The position numbers and the translations under genes were made by a program. A stretch of DNA of 64,000 bases, taken from contig NZ_JAPHUF010000012.1 in NCBI RefSeq assembly GCF_026196735.1, forward strand, positions 62,001 to 126,000, given 5' to 3'. Source of the stretch: Sulfurimonas sp. (GTDB taxonomy: Bacteria > Campylobacterota > Campylobacteria > Campylobacterales > Sulfurimonadaceae). Positions 47,346 through 55,794 of this stretch are shown here, piece after piece (position 1 is the first letter of the stretch; each line of letters starts with the position of its first letter). The notes under the pieces are model-generated. The model saw nothing but the letters and a program-made list of their open reading frames with translations. It did not search any database and was not told the DNA's origin.

Positions 47346-47582
47346 GTGGATATTGCACAGCTTCAGGCTTACGGGTACTTTACATTAATAACTATTTTAG
47401 TTATAGGTTTATATAGTTATATATATCACTTATATACAAAAAAGAAAGATGCTGATGGAGTAGACTATGAAAGTTATAGCAATATGGCACTTAAAGATGA
47501 TATAGATGATACTCCGGTAGCACCTATATCAGAGGACGAGGTACCCGTAGAGGGTGTAAAGAGAAATAGGAGAGATATATGA
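47346..47582 (+). CDS. ccoQ: cbb3 oxidase small subunit CcoQ-like
   Basis: A 78-aa protein with one membrane helix (YFTLITILVIGLYSYIYHLY) and a charged cytosolic tail. GTG start behind AGAGGTTTACA. Position between ccoO and ccoP supports the call. It overlaps ccoP by 4 bases. Confidence 0.8.
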   Translation: MDIAQLQAYGYFTLITILVIGLYSYIYHLYTKKKDADGVDYESYSNMALKDDIDDTPVAPISEDEVPVEGVKRNRRDI

Positions 47583-48505
47583 ATAAGCTTTATCTTTGGG
47601 GAATTATCATTACAGCAGTTATGCTCGCGGCAACTTACATTTCAGTAAGTATGTCTGAGGGTGGTTTAAATAATGATATCGTCAATATGCTTGCTATTAC
47701 TGGTGCAGTCGCACTTGTAATAATAACAGTTTTTGTTGTAATCAAGTATGTTCGTCAAATGCAAGTAGACAGTGCAACTGGTGAGCTTACAGAAGACAAT
47801 TGGGATGGTATCGGGGAATACCTAAACGATGTTCCAACTGGTTGGGCAGTTACATTCCTTTTACTTATGGTGTGGGGAATGTGGTATATGACAGTTGGTT
47901 ATCCTGTACAGTCATATTCACAAATCGGTGAATACAATGAGGATACAGCAGCTCATAATGCTAAGTTCGCAGCACAGTATAAAGATATTACTGGCGATAG
48001 ATTAGTAGAGATGGGAGAGTCAGTATTTTTGGCTGAGTGTAAGGTTTGTCACGGAATCAGTGCTGATGGTATTGACGGTAAGGCAGCTAACCTTAATAAA
48101 AGAATCGATGCTATAGCTGTTAAGCATGCAATCGAGTATGGTTCAAATAACCAACTTCTTGGTTTTATGATGCCAATGCCTGACCGTAACGGACTAATGA
48201 ATGCAAATGCAGGTTATGCTCCGATTACTGATGCTGAGATAGATACAGTTTCCGCATATGTTGCTAACGGTATGACAGGTGACGGCGCTGATATATTTGC
48301 CGGAACATGTGCAATGTGTCACGGTGCTGATGGTACCGGTGTAGAGAGCATGGGTCCAAATATCAAAAAATTCGATATAGCTTTAGTTACTAATGTTCTT
48401 AATTATGGTAAAAAAGGCGGTATCGGTGCTATGCCTAAGTTTGAAAGACTAAATGCTAAGCAAAAAGAAGCTGTTGGTGCTTACATCACTAGCTTAAGCG
48501 AATAA
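47579..48505 (+). CDS. ccoP: cbb3-type cytochrome c oxidase diheme subunit III
   Basis: A 308-aa protein with two N-terminal membrane segments, the conserved DNWDGIGEYLNDVPTGW loop between them, and two class I cytochrome c domains with CKVCH and CAMCH. It takes electrons from the bc1 complex or soluble cytochromes. Confidence 0.96.
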   Translation: MNKLYLWGIIITAVMLAATYISVSMSEGGLNNDIVNMLAITGAVALVIITVFVVIKYVRQMQVDSATGELTEDNWDGIGEYLNDVPTGWAVTFLLLMVWGMWYMTVGYPVQSYSQIGEYNEDTAAHNAKFAAQYKDITGDRLVEMGESVFLAECKVCHGISADGIDGKAANLNKRIDAIAVKHAIEYGSNNQLLGFMMPMPDRNGLMNANAGYAPITDAEIDTVSAYVANGMTGDGADIFAGTCAMCHGADGTGVESMGPNIKKFDIALVTNVLNYGKKGGIGAMPKFERLNAKQKEAVGAYITSLSE

Positions 48506-48515
48506 GGAGTCAGGT

Positions 48516-48731
48516 ATGAATGAAAATAGAAGCTTATTTGCCCTTGATGGTATAACAGGTATGCTAATAGCAACTGTACTACTTTTAGTAATCCTAGTTG
48601 GTTTATCAATTTGGAGTCTAAATGTACAAAATGCTAATATGGCAAACTTTTATGAAGTTAAAGATGAGCAATCAATAAAAATGTTTGGTTCTAAAGCTGA
48701 AGATCATATTGTAACAGTAGGGAGTAAGTAA
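48516..48731 (+). CDS. DUF4006 family protein
   Basis: A 71-aa protein with one membrane helix (GMLIATVLLLVILVGLSIWSL). This family follows ccoP in Campylobacterota and is probably an accessory of the oxidase. The stop overlaps the next tiny gene by one base (TAATG). Confidence 0.75.
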   Translation: MNENRSLFALDGITGMLIATVLLLVILVGLSIWSLNVQNANMANFYEVKDEQSIKMFGSKAEDHIVTVGSK

Positions 48732-48820
48732 TGGAAAAAATAATTTCATGGGGCCTTGTTCTTATGGCTATTTACACTGCATATATGGTTTTAACACCAA
48801 ATCATCTTTATATAGGTTAG
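48731..48820 (+). CDS. 29-aa membrane peptide in the cco operon
   Basis: A 29-codon frame (MEKIISWGLVLMAIYTAYMVL...) sits exactly between the DUF4006 gene and the next gene, starting on the last base of the upstream stop. One hydrophobic helix with a Pro-Asn-His tail. Tiny single-helix subunits or assembly factors (CcoM, CcoS types) are known in cbb3 oxidases. I do not recognise the family. Confidence 0.55.
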   Translation: MEKIISWGLVLMAIYTAYMVLTPNHLYIG

Positions 48821-48829
48821 GAAATTTCA

Positions 48830-49516
48830 TTGAAATTTTCACGAGGGCTTGCGGCCCTCATGCTCGCACTGCTTTTTAAGACATCTCTTACAGCACAATA
48901 TTTATATAAAGATGAAGTAATATTTAATCCGGCTTTTAATGCAGAAGTTGAAAAATTAGGTTCAGAGCTATATCAAAAAACAGGAATATCTTTAAGGCTT
49001 GTAATGCTTAAAGAGCTACCTCAAAATATGAGTATAGTTGAATATGAAAAAGAGTTGATGAAAGATTTTAGTGAACCTACAATCTTGCTGACTTTTTCAG
49101 AGATGAATTCTAAAGTAGATATTTTGGCTAGTGAGCCATCTTTATATGAATATTTTAACAAAAAACAGGTGCTTAGTCCTATATCATCGCCAGTTCAAGC
49201 TTTTGTAGTTGCTCTGCTTAGTTTTGATTTTAGTGACATGACAAGTGGCGGTACTATTTTGCCTCTACTTGCTCAAAAAGCTAAAAAAGGCGAGGTTCTG
49301 GGTAAGTATAGCGGTTCTATGTTTAACGGCTATGCTGATATTGCAGAGCAGGTTGCAAAAAGTAAAAATGTTGTACTTGAAAATGCGGTTGGAAGTGCAA
49401 ACCAAACCAGTATTTTAATTGTAAAAGTATTGTTCTACGGTTTTATAGTTTACGGTATAGTCCTTTATATAAAACGAAAATTATATATAAGAAGGCAAAA
49501 TTTTGAGCAAAAGTAA
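48830..49516 (+). CDS. Membrane-anchored periplasmic protein, TPM-like
   Basis: A 228-aa protein with a signal peptide (LAALMLALLFKTSLTA), a periplasmic domain resembling the TPM fold, and a C-terminal membrane helix followed by a basic tail (IKRKLYIRR). TTG start behind AGGAAA. It overlaps fixH by 14 bases, so an oxidase-related role is likely. The TPM call is tentative. Confidence 0.55.
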   Translation: MKFSRGLAALMLALLFKTSLTAQYLYKDEVIFNPAFNAEVEKLGSELYQKTGISLRLVMLKELPQNMSIVEYEKELMKDFSEPTILLTFSEMNSKVDILASEPSLYEYFNKKQVLSPISSPVQAFVVALLSFDFSDMTSGGTILPLLAQKAKKGEVLGKYSGSMFNGYADIAEQVAKSKNVVLENAVGSANQTSILIVKVLFYGFIVYGIVLYIKRKLYIRRQNFEQK

Positions 49517-50009
49517 CGGTAGAATCTGGCCATACGCGATTGGTGCATCAATAATATTTATCTTTGGTGCTTGTGTCGCAACTGTAATAGTTGCTAATAC
49601 TCTGCCGGTTGAGAAGAGTGATACTTATATGATGGGTTATCATGAAGCAGATGCTAAGGTCAACGATATTATAAAAAAAGCTATAGCCTTTAATAAAAAG
49701 TATAAAATACAATATTTAACTGATGGTCTGGATACTCAAAAAAGTGTTATAAAATATAAAATTACAGATGTAAACTCCAATCCGGTAAATAATGCTCAGA
49801 TAAAAGTTATTATCACAAGACCCAATAACCACAAACATGACCAAGAGCTTATAAATCCAATAGTTGAAAATGGAGTTTATACTTTTGAAGCTATAACACT
49901 TCCACAAGAGGGAAGATGGGATATCATGGCAAAAGTCAATGTTGATAGTCAAGAGAGATTTTATAACCTAAAAGCTGACACAAGATCTAAAGAGGCGCAT
50001 GAGTATTAG
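49503..50009 (+). CDS. fixH: FixH family protein
   Basis: A 168-aa protein with one N-terminal membrane helix (AIGASIIFIFGACVATVIVA) and a periplasmic beta-rich domain ending in LPQEGRWDIMAKV, the FixH/CcoH signature. FixH is needed for copper delivery or assembly of cbb3 oxidase. TTG start. It closes the operon. Confidence 0.8.
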   Translation: MSKSNGRIWPYAIGASIIFIFGACVATVIVANTLPVEKSDTYMMGYHEADAKVNDIIKKAIAFNKKYKIQYLTDGLDTQKSVIKYKITDVNSNPVNNAQIKVIITRPNNHKHDQELINPIVENGVYTFEAITLPQEGRWDIMAKVNVDSQERFYNLKADTRSKEAHEY

Positions 50010-50023
50010 ACTTACTTTTAAGT

Positions 50024-50029
50024 TATAAT
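50024..50029 (+). promoter_or_regulatory. -10 element placed for a leaderless addB transcript
   Basis: TATAAT ends only 6 bases before the addB ATG at 50036, and no ribosome site is visible there. With normal spacing, transcription would start at or within a base or two of the A of ATG. Confidence 0.5.
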
Positions 50030-50035
50030 ACTATC

Positions 50036-52396
50036 ATGAATGAAACCACAATAGTCCTGCCATCTGCTCGTGCGATAAGACACGAACAGTTGAGTATAGA
50101 AAAATCGACTCTTTTTCTCCCAAATCACATAACAATGAGTGATTTTATATCTAAGCTCTGTGTAGTAAAAGATTTTAAAACACTTGATGCTGACAGCAGG
50201 GTGCTACTTCTTTTGGAAGCTTCTGACTTTAACGCATTTTCAAAATTACAGATACAAAGAAACTTTTTCACATTCACCAAAAACTCATCATATATATTTA
50301 AATTTTTTCAAGAACTGAGTGCAGAGCTTTACGATATAAGCAGGCTTGATACTTCAGATATTTACGGGGAGTACGAAGAGCATATAACAATACTTCAAGA
50401 GCTATATAAAAGGTATGAGTTATTGTGCCAAGAGAGAAAAGTCCTTGATAAGATATTTCTGCCAAAACTTTACACTTTTAATGAGATGTACGCAAAAAGT
50501 CATAAAAATATACAACTACATGTAGATGGTCATCTGACAAATTTTGAGTTAGAGTTGCTTACTAAATGCTGTGAGTTTTGCAGTGTCAATATTATATTTA
50601 ACACTACCAAATTCAACACTAAAATGCAGAGTAAATTTTTAGAGTTAGGCGTAGAGCTTGAAGCTGGGTATGAATATAAAATATCTTTTAATGAGAAAGA
50701 GATAATAAGTTCTCATAAGTTAGAGCAAAATAAAGAAGTGACATGTGAATCTTTTAGTGAGCCGATTTTGCAAGTGGCATTTGTGCAAAAAAAGATATAT
50801 GACTTTGTAAACAAAGGTTACAAACCGGAGAATATAGCAGTAATTTTGCCGGATGAGAGTATGGCTGCAACACTAAAAGCATTTGATGAAAAATCAAATT
50901 TCAACTTTGCTATGGGCGAGCCGTATAGTAAAACAAAGATATATGAAAAATTAAACGCTTGCATTAAGTTTATCGAACAAGACTCAAAAGAGAATAAAGC
51001 GCGCTTAGATAGAGTAGGAGACGAACTCTATATGAATCTTCTTGGTATCTACACCAAGAAAAGCTCAGAGGTGGATATCTTAGAGTTTTTGAAAAATTAT
51101 AAAGAGAGTTTTCTAAAAGAGAATGCAGGCGATAAAAAAGCTGTTAAAATCTTTGATGAAGAGTTGTATAGTTTCAAAAATATATTGCCGTATATGAAAG
51201 ATATGACTGTTAAGTCTCTGCTGTCCGTTTTCTTACAAAGATTGTGTGCTAGAACACTTGATGATGTAAGAGGCGGGAAAGTTACTGTTATGGGTGTCTT
51301 AGAGACGCGCTCGGTCAGTTTTGATGCGGTTGTTATTGTAGACTTTTCTGATAGCAATGTTCCAAAGAAAAGCGATAAAGACATGTTTTTAAATACTAGC
51401 ATTAGAGAGATGGCGAAACTTCCTACAATGAGTGACAGAGAGAACCTTCAAAAGCACTATTATGAGATGTTGATAAATAGAAGTAAAGAGGTGGCAATAG
51501 GGTTTGTAAAGTCTGGCGAGAGCAGCGGTTCTAGGTTTTTAAAACAGCTGGGTATTAAAGAAAATAATCTACATGTAGAGTCTGAGTACGCAAATATACT
51601 TTTTGAGAGAAAAGATATACATGTCAAAGAAGATAAGGATATAGTCTTAGAGTATAGCTTCAAAAACAAAAAGCTCTCTGCTACAAGACTCAAAACATTT
51701 CTTACATGTAAAAGACAATACTACTACAAATATATCAAACATATATATGGACATGAGATACCAAAAGATATGCCTAAAGAGCATGAGATAGGAAACCAAG
51801 TTCATAAAGCTCTTGAGGAGTTGTACACAAATCAAAGTAGTTTTGATAGTGTTGAGAGTTTAAAAAAAGCTCTACATGTAGAACTTGATAGTGCTTGCGG
51901 TAAGAGTGAGCTAGAGAAGTATCTAATAGCTATTCAAAAAAGAAATCTAGACAGGTTTTGTGAGAGAGAAGTTCAAAGATTTGGTGAGGGCTGGCAAGTT
52001 CACAGATGTGAAGAGAAGCTTGAGTGCAGTTTTGCAGGAATAACACTAGAAGGTACTATAGACAGAATTGACAAGCGCGCCAATGAGATATTTGTGCTTG
52101 ATTATAAGACTGGTAAATACCCAATTTATACAGAGAAAAATTTTACTGAGGCAACGGACTTTCAGTTGGAGTTTTACTATCTGCTTGCAAGTGGCTTTGG
52201 CAATGTTGTTGGATGTGGATACTATGACCTAAAAGAGTCAAAGATAGTAGAAGAATCGTTTTTAAAAGAGAAGTTGGCTGTGCTTGAGTCAAACATAAAA
52301 GACTTGCAACGCATTGAAGATGTGAACTTTGAGAAATGTGAAGATGTAAAAAACTGTTTGTATTGTGACTATAAGATTATGTGTGGTAGAGAGTAG
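50036..52396 (+). CDS. addB: AddB-type helicase-like/nuclease subunit
   Basis: A 786-aa protein of the AddAB double-strand-break resection complex. The C-terminal nuclease has LDYKTG (Asp689, Lys691), and the four cysteines of the iron-sulfur staple are visible: Cys558 (FLTCKRQYYY) and Cys774, Cys777, Cys783 at the very end. The N-terminal part is helicase-like without a clear Walker A, as in Campylobacterota AddB. Its usual partner addA lies 3.4 kb downstream, separated by mcrC, mcrB and an ORF6N gene. Several TCTACATGTAGA palindromes lie in this gene. Confidence 0.85.
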   Translation: MNETTIVLPSARAIRHEQLSIEKSTLFLPNHITMSDFISKLCVVKDFKTLDADSRVLLLLEASDFNAFSKLQIQRNFFTFTKNSSYIFKFFQELSAELYDISRLDTSDIYGEYEEHITILQELYKRYELLCQERKVLDKIFLPKLYTFNEMYAKSHKNIQLHVDGHLTNFELELLTKCCEFCSVNIIFNTTKFNTKMQSKFLELGVELEAGYEYKISFNEKEIISSHKLEQNKEVTCESFSEPILQVAFVQKKIYDFVNKGYKPENIAVILPDESMAATLKAFDEKSNFNFAMGEPYSKTKIYEKLNACIKFIEQDSKENKARLDRVGDELYMNLLGIYTKKSSEVDILEFLKNYKESFLKENAGDKKAVKIFDEELYSFKNILPYMKDMTVKSLLSVFLQRLCARTLDDVRGGKVTVMGVLETRSVSFDAVVIVDFSDSNVPKKSDKDMFLNTSIREMAKLPTMSDRENLQKHYYEMLINRSKEVAIGFVKSGESSGSRFLKQLGIKENNLHVESEYANILFERKDIHVKEDKDIVLEYSFKNKKLSATRLKTFLTCKRQYYYKYIKHIYGHEIPKDMPKEHEIGNQVHKALEELYTNQSSFDSVESLKKALHVELDSACGKSELEKYLIAIQKRNLDRFCEREVQRFGEGWQVHRCEEKLECSFAGITLEGTIDRIDKRANEIFVLDYKTGKYPIYTEKNFTEATDFQLEFYYLLASGFGNVVGCGYYDLKESKIVEESFLKEKLAVLESNIKDLQRIEDVNFEKCEDVKNCLYCDYKIMCGRE

Positions 52397-52401
52397 TTTA
52401 G

Positions 52402-53535
52402 ATGGATAATGTCATCTATGAATATTGTGAAGTTAAAAATACTGCGCTAAAACAATATATTATAGATACTTCATCCCTTCACAAATATTTTAAATTAGAT
52501 TGGAGTAAATTAAAATTAAAACACTATTGTGGGGTTTTGAATTTTGAAGATAAAGATTACTATTTGCTTCCTAAAATAAGCAAAAAAGATGAAGAGAGTA
52601 ACTTAGATATTTTTATATACATGTTGATGAAAGCCTATGATATAAAAGTAGAAAATGAAGATATAGCATCTTGTAAAAACAATAGCCATAATATTTTAGA
52701 AGTTTTTATACAAATATTTGCCCATAAGCTATTTCGTGAGTTTCAAAGAGGTATTTATAAAGAGTATATAACCGAACAAGATAATCTTACAACACTAAGA
52801 GGAAAGTACCTCATAAACGAAAATCTAAAATACAACTTTACAAAAGAAAAAATCTACTGTGAATATGATGAGTTTAGCGAGGACAATAAACTAAATCAGT
52901 TTTTTTTATATGCCGTAAAAACTTTACTTAGCTACACAAAAAACAAAAAACTTTTAAAGCAGTGTGAACTTATACTTAATGATGTAGCGTTTAAAAACTT
53001 TGATATAAACAATCTACATGTAGACTTTAACAGACTAAATAACAGATTTAAAGATAGTTATGAATTTGCTATTTTGCTTCTTAGTAGATCCATCCCTCTT
53101 TTTGCAAAAGATAAAAAAAGTTTTGCTTTTCTTTTTAACATGAACGATTTGTTTGAAAATTTTATAGGTAAAATATATGAAGATATAGACAACTCAACTA
53201 AACTGCAAAATCAAAAAGATTTTGCAAATCTACGCTTAAAACCTGACATAATAACTGATGAGTGTATTATTGATACAAAGTACAAAAAAGTCAAAACAAA
53301 AGATGAATTGAGTGTGACAGATAAGTACCAAATGTTTGTGTATGGAACTAACTTTGACAAACGAAACACTATGCTTTTATACCCTCTACATGTAGAGAGA
53401 GTAAATGAAGATTTGCAACTAGGAAAAGATGATAAAATGGTGGGATTGAAAATGAGAAGTATTGATTTAGAGTTTAGCGGTAGTTATGGAGAGTTTTTAA
53501 GTGAAATTGAGAGTAGATTGGGGAGTATAAGATGA
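52402..53535 (+). CDS. mcrC: McrC-type nuclease subunit
   Basis: A 377-aa protein of the McrC family. The nuclease core is LRLKPDIITDECIIDTKYKK: Asp282, then Asp291-Thr-Lys293. McrC cuts modified DNA when loaded by the McrB ring. It starts 5 bases after addB and overlaps mcrB by 4 bases. The order mcrC before mcrB is the reverse of E. coli. Two exact TCTACATGTAGA copies lie in it. Confidence 0.85.
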   Translation: MDNVIYEYCEVKNTALKQYIIDTSSLHKYFKLDWSKLKLKHYCGVLNFEDKDYYLLPKISKKDEESNLDIFIYMLMKAYDIKVENEDIASCKNNSHNILEVFIQIFAHKLFREFQRGIYKEYITEQDNLTTLRGKYLINENLKYNFTKEKIYCEYDEFSEDNKLNQFFLYAVKTLLSYTKNKKLLKQCELILNDVAFKNFDINNLHVDFNRLNNRFKDSYEFAILLLSRSIPLFAKDKKSFAFLFNMNDLFENFIGKIYEDIDNSTKLQNQKDFANLRLKPDIITDECIIDTKYKKVKTKDELSVTDKYQMFVYGTNFDKRNTMLLYPLHVERVNEDLQLGKDDKMVGLKMRSIDLEFSGSYGEFLSEIESRLGSIR

Positions 53536-55064
53536 CAGCAGGGCAAATAAATGAATATGATAATTTTGTAGCGGCATTATTTGATAAAGAAAATGAAAAT
53601 TATCATGTTTTATATACTCAAACAGGACAAAAATTTAAAGTTATTAAAAGCGTACATAATAATATTGTAGTTATCCCATTTACTGATATAGCCACGCCAA
53701 TGACAATATCAAAAGAAGAAATTGATAAAACTTTAAATAATGAAGGTAATTATGAGTCGTATTCAAAAGTTATAATTAAATACTTAAATAAAGAAAATAG
53801 AATTAACGATATAAAAATAGAAAATGATAAAGAAATTAAAAGCAATGCTAGTAAAGTTAATATACCTAAAGTTTCAACTATAGGTATAAAAAACATAATC
53901 CTATATGGTGCTCCCGGAGTTGGAAAAACTCACAATTATCAAAACCTAATATCTATGATAGAAAACAACACAAGTCAAAATGAGATATTTGACACTATCT
54001 CTAATAATATACATGTAGAACTAAATAACGATACATTTCAAAAGATAAAAGATGAAAAAAGAGTTGAGTTTGTGACTTTTCATCAAAGCTACTCTTATGA
54101 AGATTTTATAGAGGGTTTTCGTCCAAATGAGAGTGGAAATATTGAGCTAGAAGATGGGATATTTAAACAAATTTCTGATGAAGCAAGAAAAAATTTACAA
54201 AATAGTCAAAAGCAAATAGAAACGATACGAGAAGAAAAAAAGTTTGAAGAATTATTTGACTTATTTAAAGATTATATTGAAGATTCAATAGATAAAAATA
54301 AAAAATTTGATATTAACGAAACTGCATATATTACAAATATTGAACAAGATGCTTTTAGATATCAAGGCGATAATTGGGGAAATTCTCAAAGAATGAAATT
54401 TTCAGATATAGAATTATTGTATAACACAGGTATTTATGAAAGAAAAGAGATTAAAAAAGTTCATAATATAAGTGGATTAGCCAAACAACATGCTACTTAT
54501 TTTTCATATTTTATGAAGCATTTTTTAGAGTTTAACAAGAAACAAAAAATTGAAATACGCAATATTGATAAAATAGAACAAAAAAACTTCTACATAGTAA
54601 TAGACGAAATAAATCGCGGAAATATCTCTAAAATATTTGGTGAGTTAATCACACTCATAGAAGAAGACAAAAGAGATGAATACACTGTGACACTTCCTTA
54701 TTCAAAAGAGCCTTTTAAAGTTCCTTCAAATCTTTACATAATAGCGACTATGAACTCCACAGATAAATCAATAGCGACAATTGACATAGCACTTAGAAGA
54801 AGATTTACATTTTTAAGGATGAAACCAAATCTTGCTTTAGTAGAAGATGATAATGCTAGAGAGATGATGGAAAAACTAAATATTTATATAACAAAGAATT
54901 TAGGTGAAGATTATCAACTTGGACATAGTTACTTTATGAAAGTTCAAAATGATGAAGAATTAGAGTTTGTTAAAGAGTATAAAATCAAACCATTATTAGA
55001 AGAATATTTTTACGCAGATGAAAAAAGTGCTGATAAGATTCTTGATGAAGCTTTTAAAAACTAA
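53532..55064 (+). CDS. mcrB: McrB-type AAA+ GTPase subunit
   Basis: A 510-aa AAA+ protein with Walker A GAPGVGKT (about residues 126-133), Walker B VIDEINRGNISKIFGEL (about 355) and the McrB-type loop MNSTDKS (about 408), followed by the arginine finger region IALRRRF. The first 110 residues are a separate domain that should read the modified DNA site; it does not look like the E. coli McrB DNA-binding domain, so the modification recognised cannot be predicted. Confidence 0.87.
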   Translation: MTAGQINEYDNFVAALFDKENENYHVLYTQTGQKFKVIKSVHNNIVVIPFTDIATPMTISKEEIDKTLNNEGNYESYSKVIIKYLNKENRINDIKIENDKEIKSNASKVNIPKVSTIGIKNIILYGAPGVGKTHNYQNLISMIENNTSQNEIFDTISNNIHVELNNDTFQKIKDEKRVEFVTFHQSYSYEDFIEGFRPNESGNIELEDGIFKQISDEARKNLQNSQKQIETIREEKKFEELFDLFKDYIEDSIDKNKKFDINETAYITNIEQDAFRYQGDNWGNSQRMKFSDIELLYNTGIYERKEIKKVHNISGLAKQHATYFSYFMKHFLEFNKKQKIEIRNIDKIEQKNFYIVIDEINRGNISKIFGELITLIEEDKRDEYTVTLPYSKEPFKVPSNLYIIATMNSTDKSIATIDIALRRRFTFLRMKPNLALVEDDNAREMMEKLNIYITKNLGEDYQLGHSYFMKVQNDEELEFVKEYKIKPLLEEYFYADEKSADKILDEAFKN

Positions 55065-55149
55065 ATAAAAAGAATTACAAAATGACATATTTTGCAATAA
55101 GATTTATTCTAACTGTTATGATATGTAAAAGTACACAAAGGATATGTTT

Positions 55150-55794
55150 ATGAATGAAGTAACAAGCATTAATAAAGAAAATATTCAAAATAAAATTTTT
55201 ACAGTTAGAGATTTGCAAGTGATGCTTGATGCAGATTTAGCAGAGCTTTATAGTGTTGAGACAAAAAGAATCAATGAAGCAGTAAAAAACAATCTCGATA
55301 AATTTCCTAACGATTTTTACTTTGAATTGAGCAAAGAGGAAGATGAAATCTTGAGGTCGAAAATTTCGACTTCAAGTTGGGGTGGTAGAAGAAAATCTAC
55401 AAAAGTATTTACAGAGCAGGGTGTGTATATGCTTGCAACGGTACTTAAAAGTAAAATTGCAACAGAAGTTACACTCTCAATCATACGAACATTTGCACAA
55501 ATGAGAAAACTGATAAATGATAATACTCTATTGCTATCACAATTCAAAGATTTAGAAAAACGCCAATTAAGTTATGAGCTAAAAACAGATGAGAAGCTTG
55601 ATAAAATATTTGAAGCCATAGAAGCAAAGAAGATAAAACCAAAACAGGGTATTTTTTATGATGGGCAGATTTTTGATGCTTATGTGTTTGTGTCTGAACT
55701 TATTAAAAGTGCCAAAAAAAGTATTGTGCTTTTTGATAACTATGTAGATGAAAGTGTTTTAATGCTTTTAAGTAAGAGAGTGTCTACATGTTAA
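55150..55794 (+). CDS. ORF6N-domain DNA-binding protein, C-terminus shortened
   Basis: About 214 aa. The N-terminal ORF6N (KilA-N-related) domain is clear: VRDLQVMLDADLAELYSVETKRINEAVKNN and FTEQGVYMLATVLKSK. A coiled coil follows. The tail SAKKSIVLFDNYVDESVLMLLSKRV is where longer relatives continue for roughly 70-100 residues, but here the frame stops after VSTC at the addA start codon. I chose ATG 55150, which has correct spacing from AAAGGA; ATG 55144 is too close. TATGAT at 55117-55122 is a possible own promoter. Confidence 0.75.
   Translation: MNEVTSINKENIQNKIFTVRDLQVMLDADLAELYSVETKRINEAVKNNLDKFPNDFYFELSKEEDEILRSKISTSSWGGRRKSTKVFTEQGVYMLATVLKSKIATEVTLSIIRTFAQMRKLINDNTLLLSQFKDLEKRQLSYELKTDEKLDKIFEAIEAKKIKPKQGIFYDGQIFDAYVFVSELIKSAKKSIVLFDNYVDESVLMLLSKRVSTC

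Larger units (their letters stand above)
52397..55787 (+). mobile_element. Defence insert between addB and addA
   Basis: The stretch from the addB stop to the addA start holds mcrC, mcrB and a shortened ORF6N gene, all on the same strand. addB and addA are usually adjacent in this phylum, so I infer insertion. No integrase, transposase or flanking repeat was found at the junctions, so the mechanism is unknown; homologous or illegitimate recombination is possible. Confidence 0.5.
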
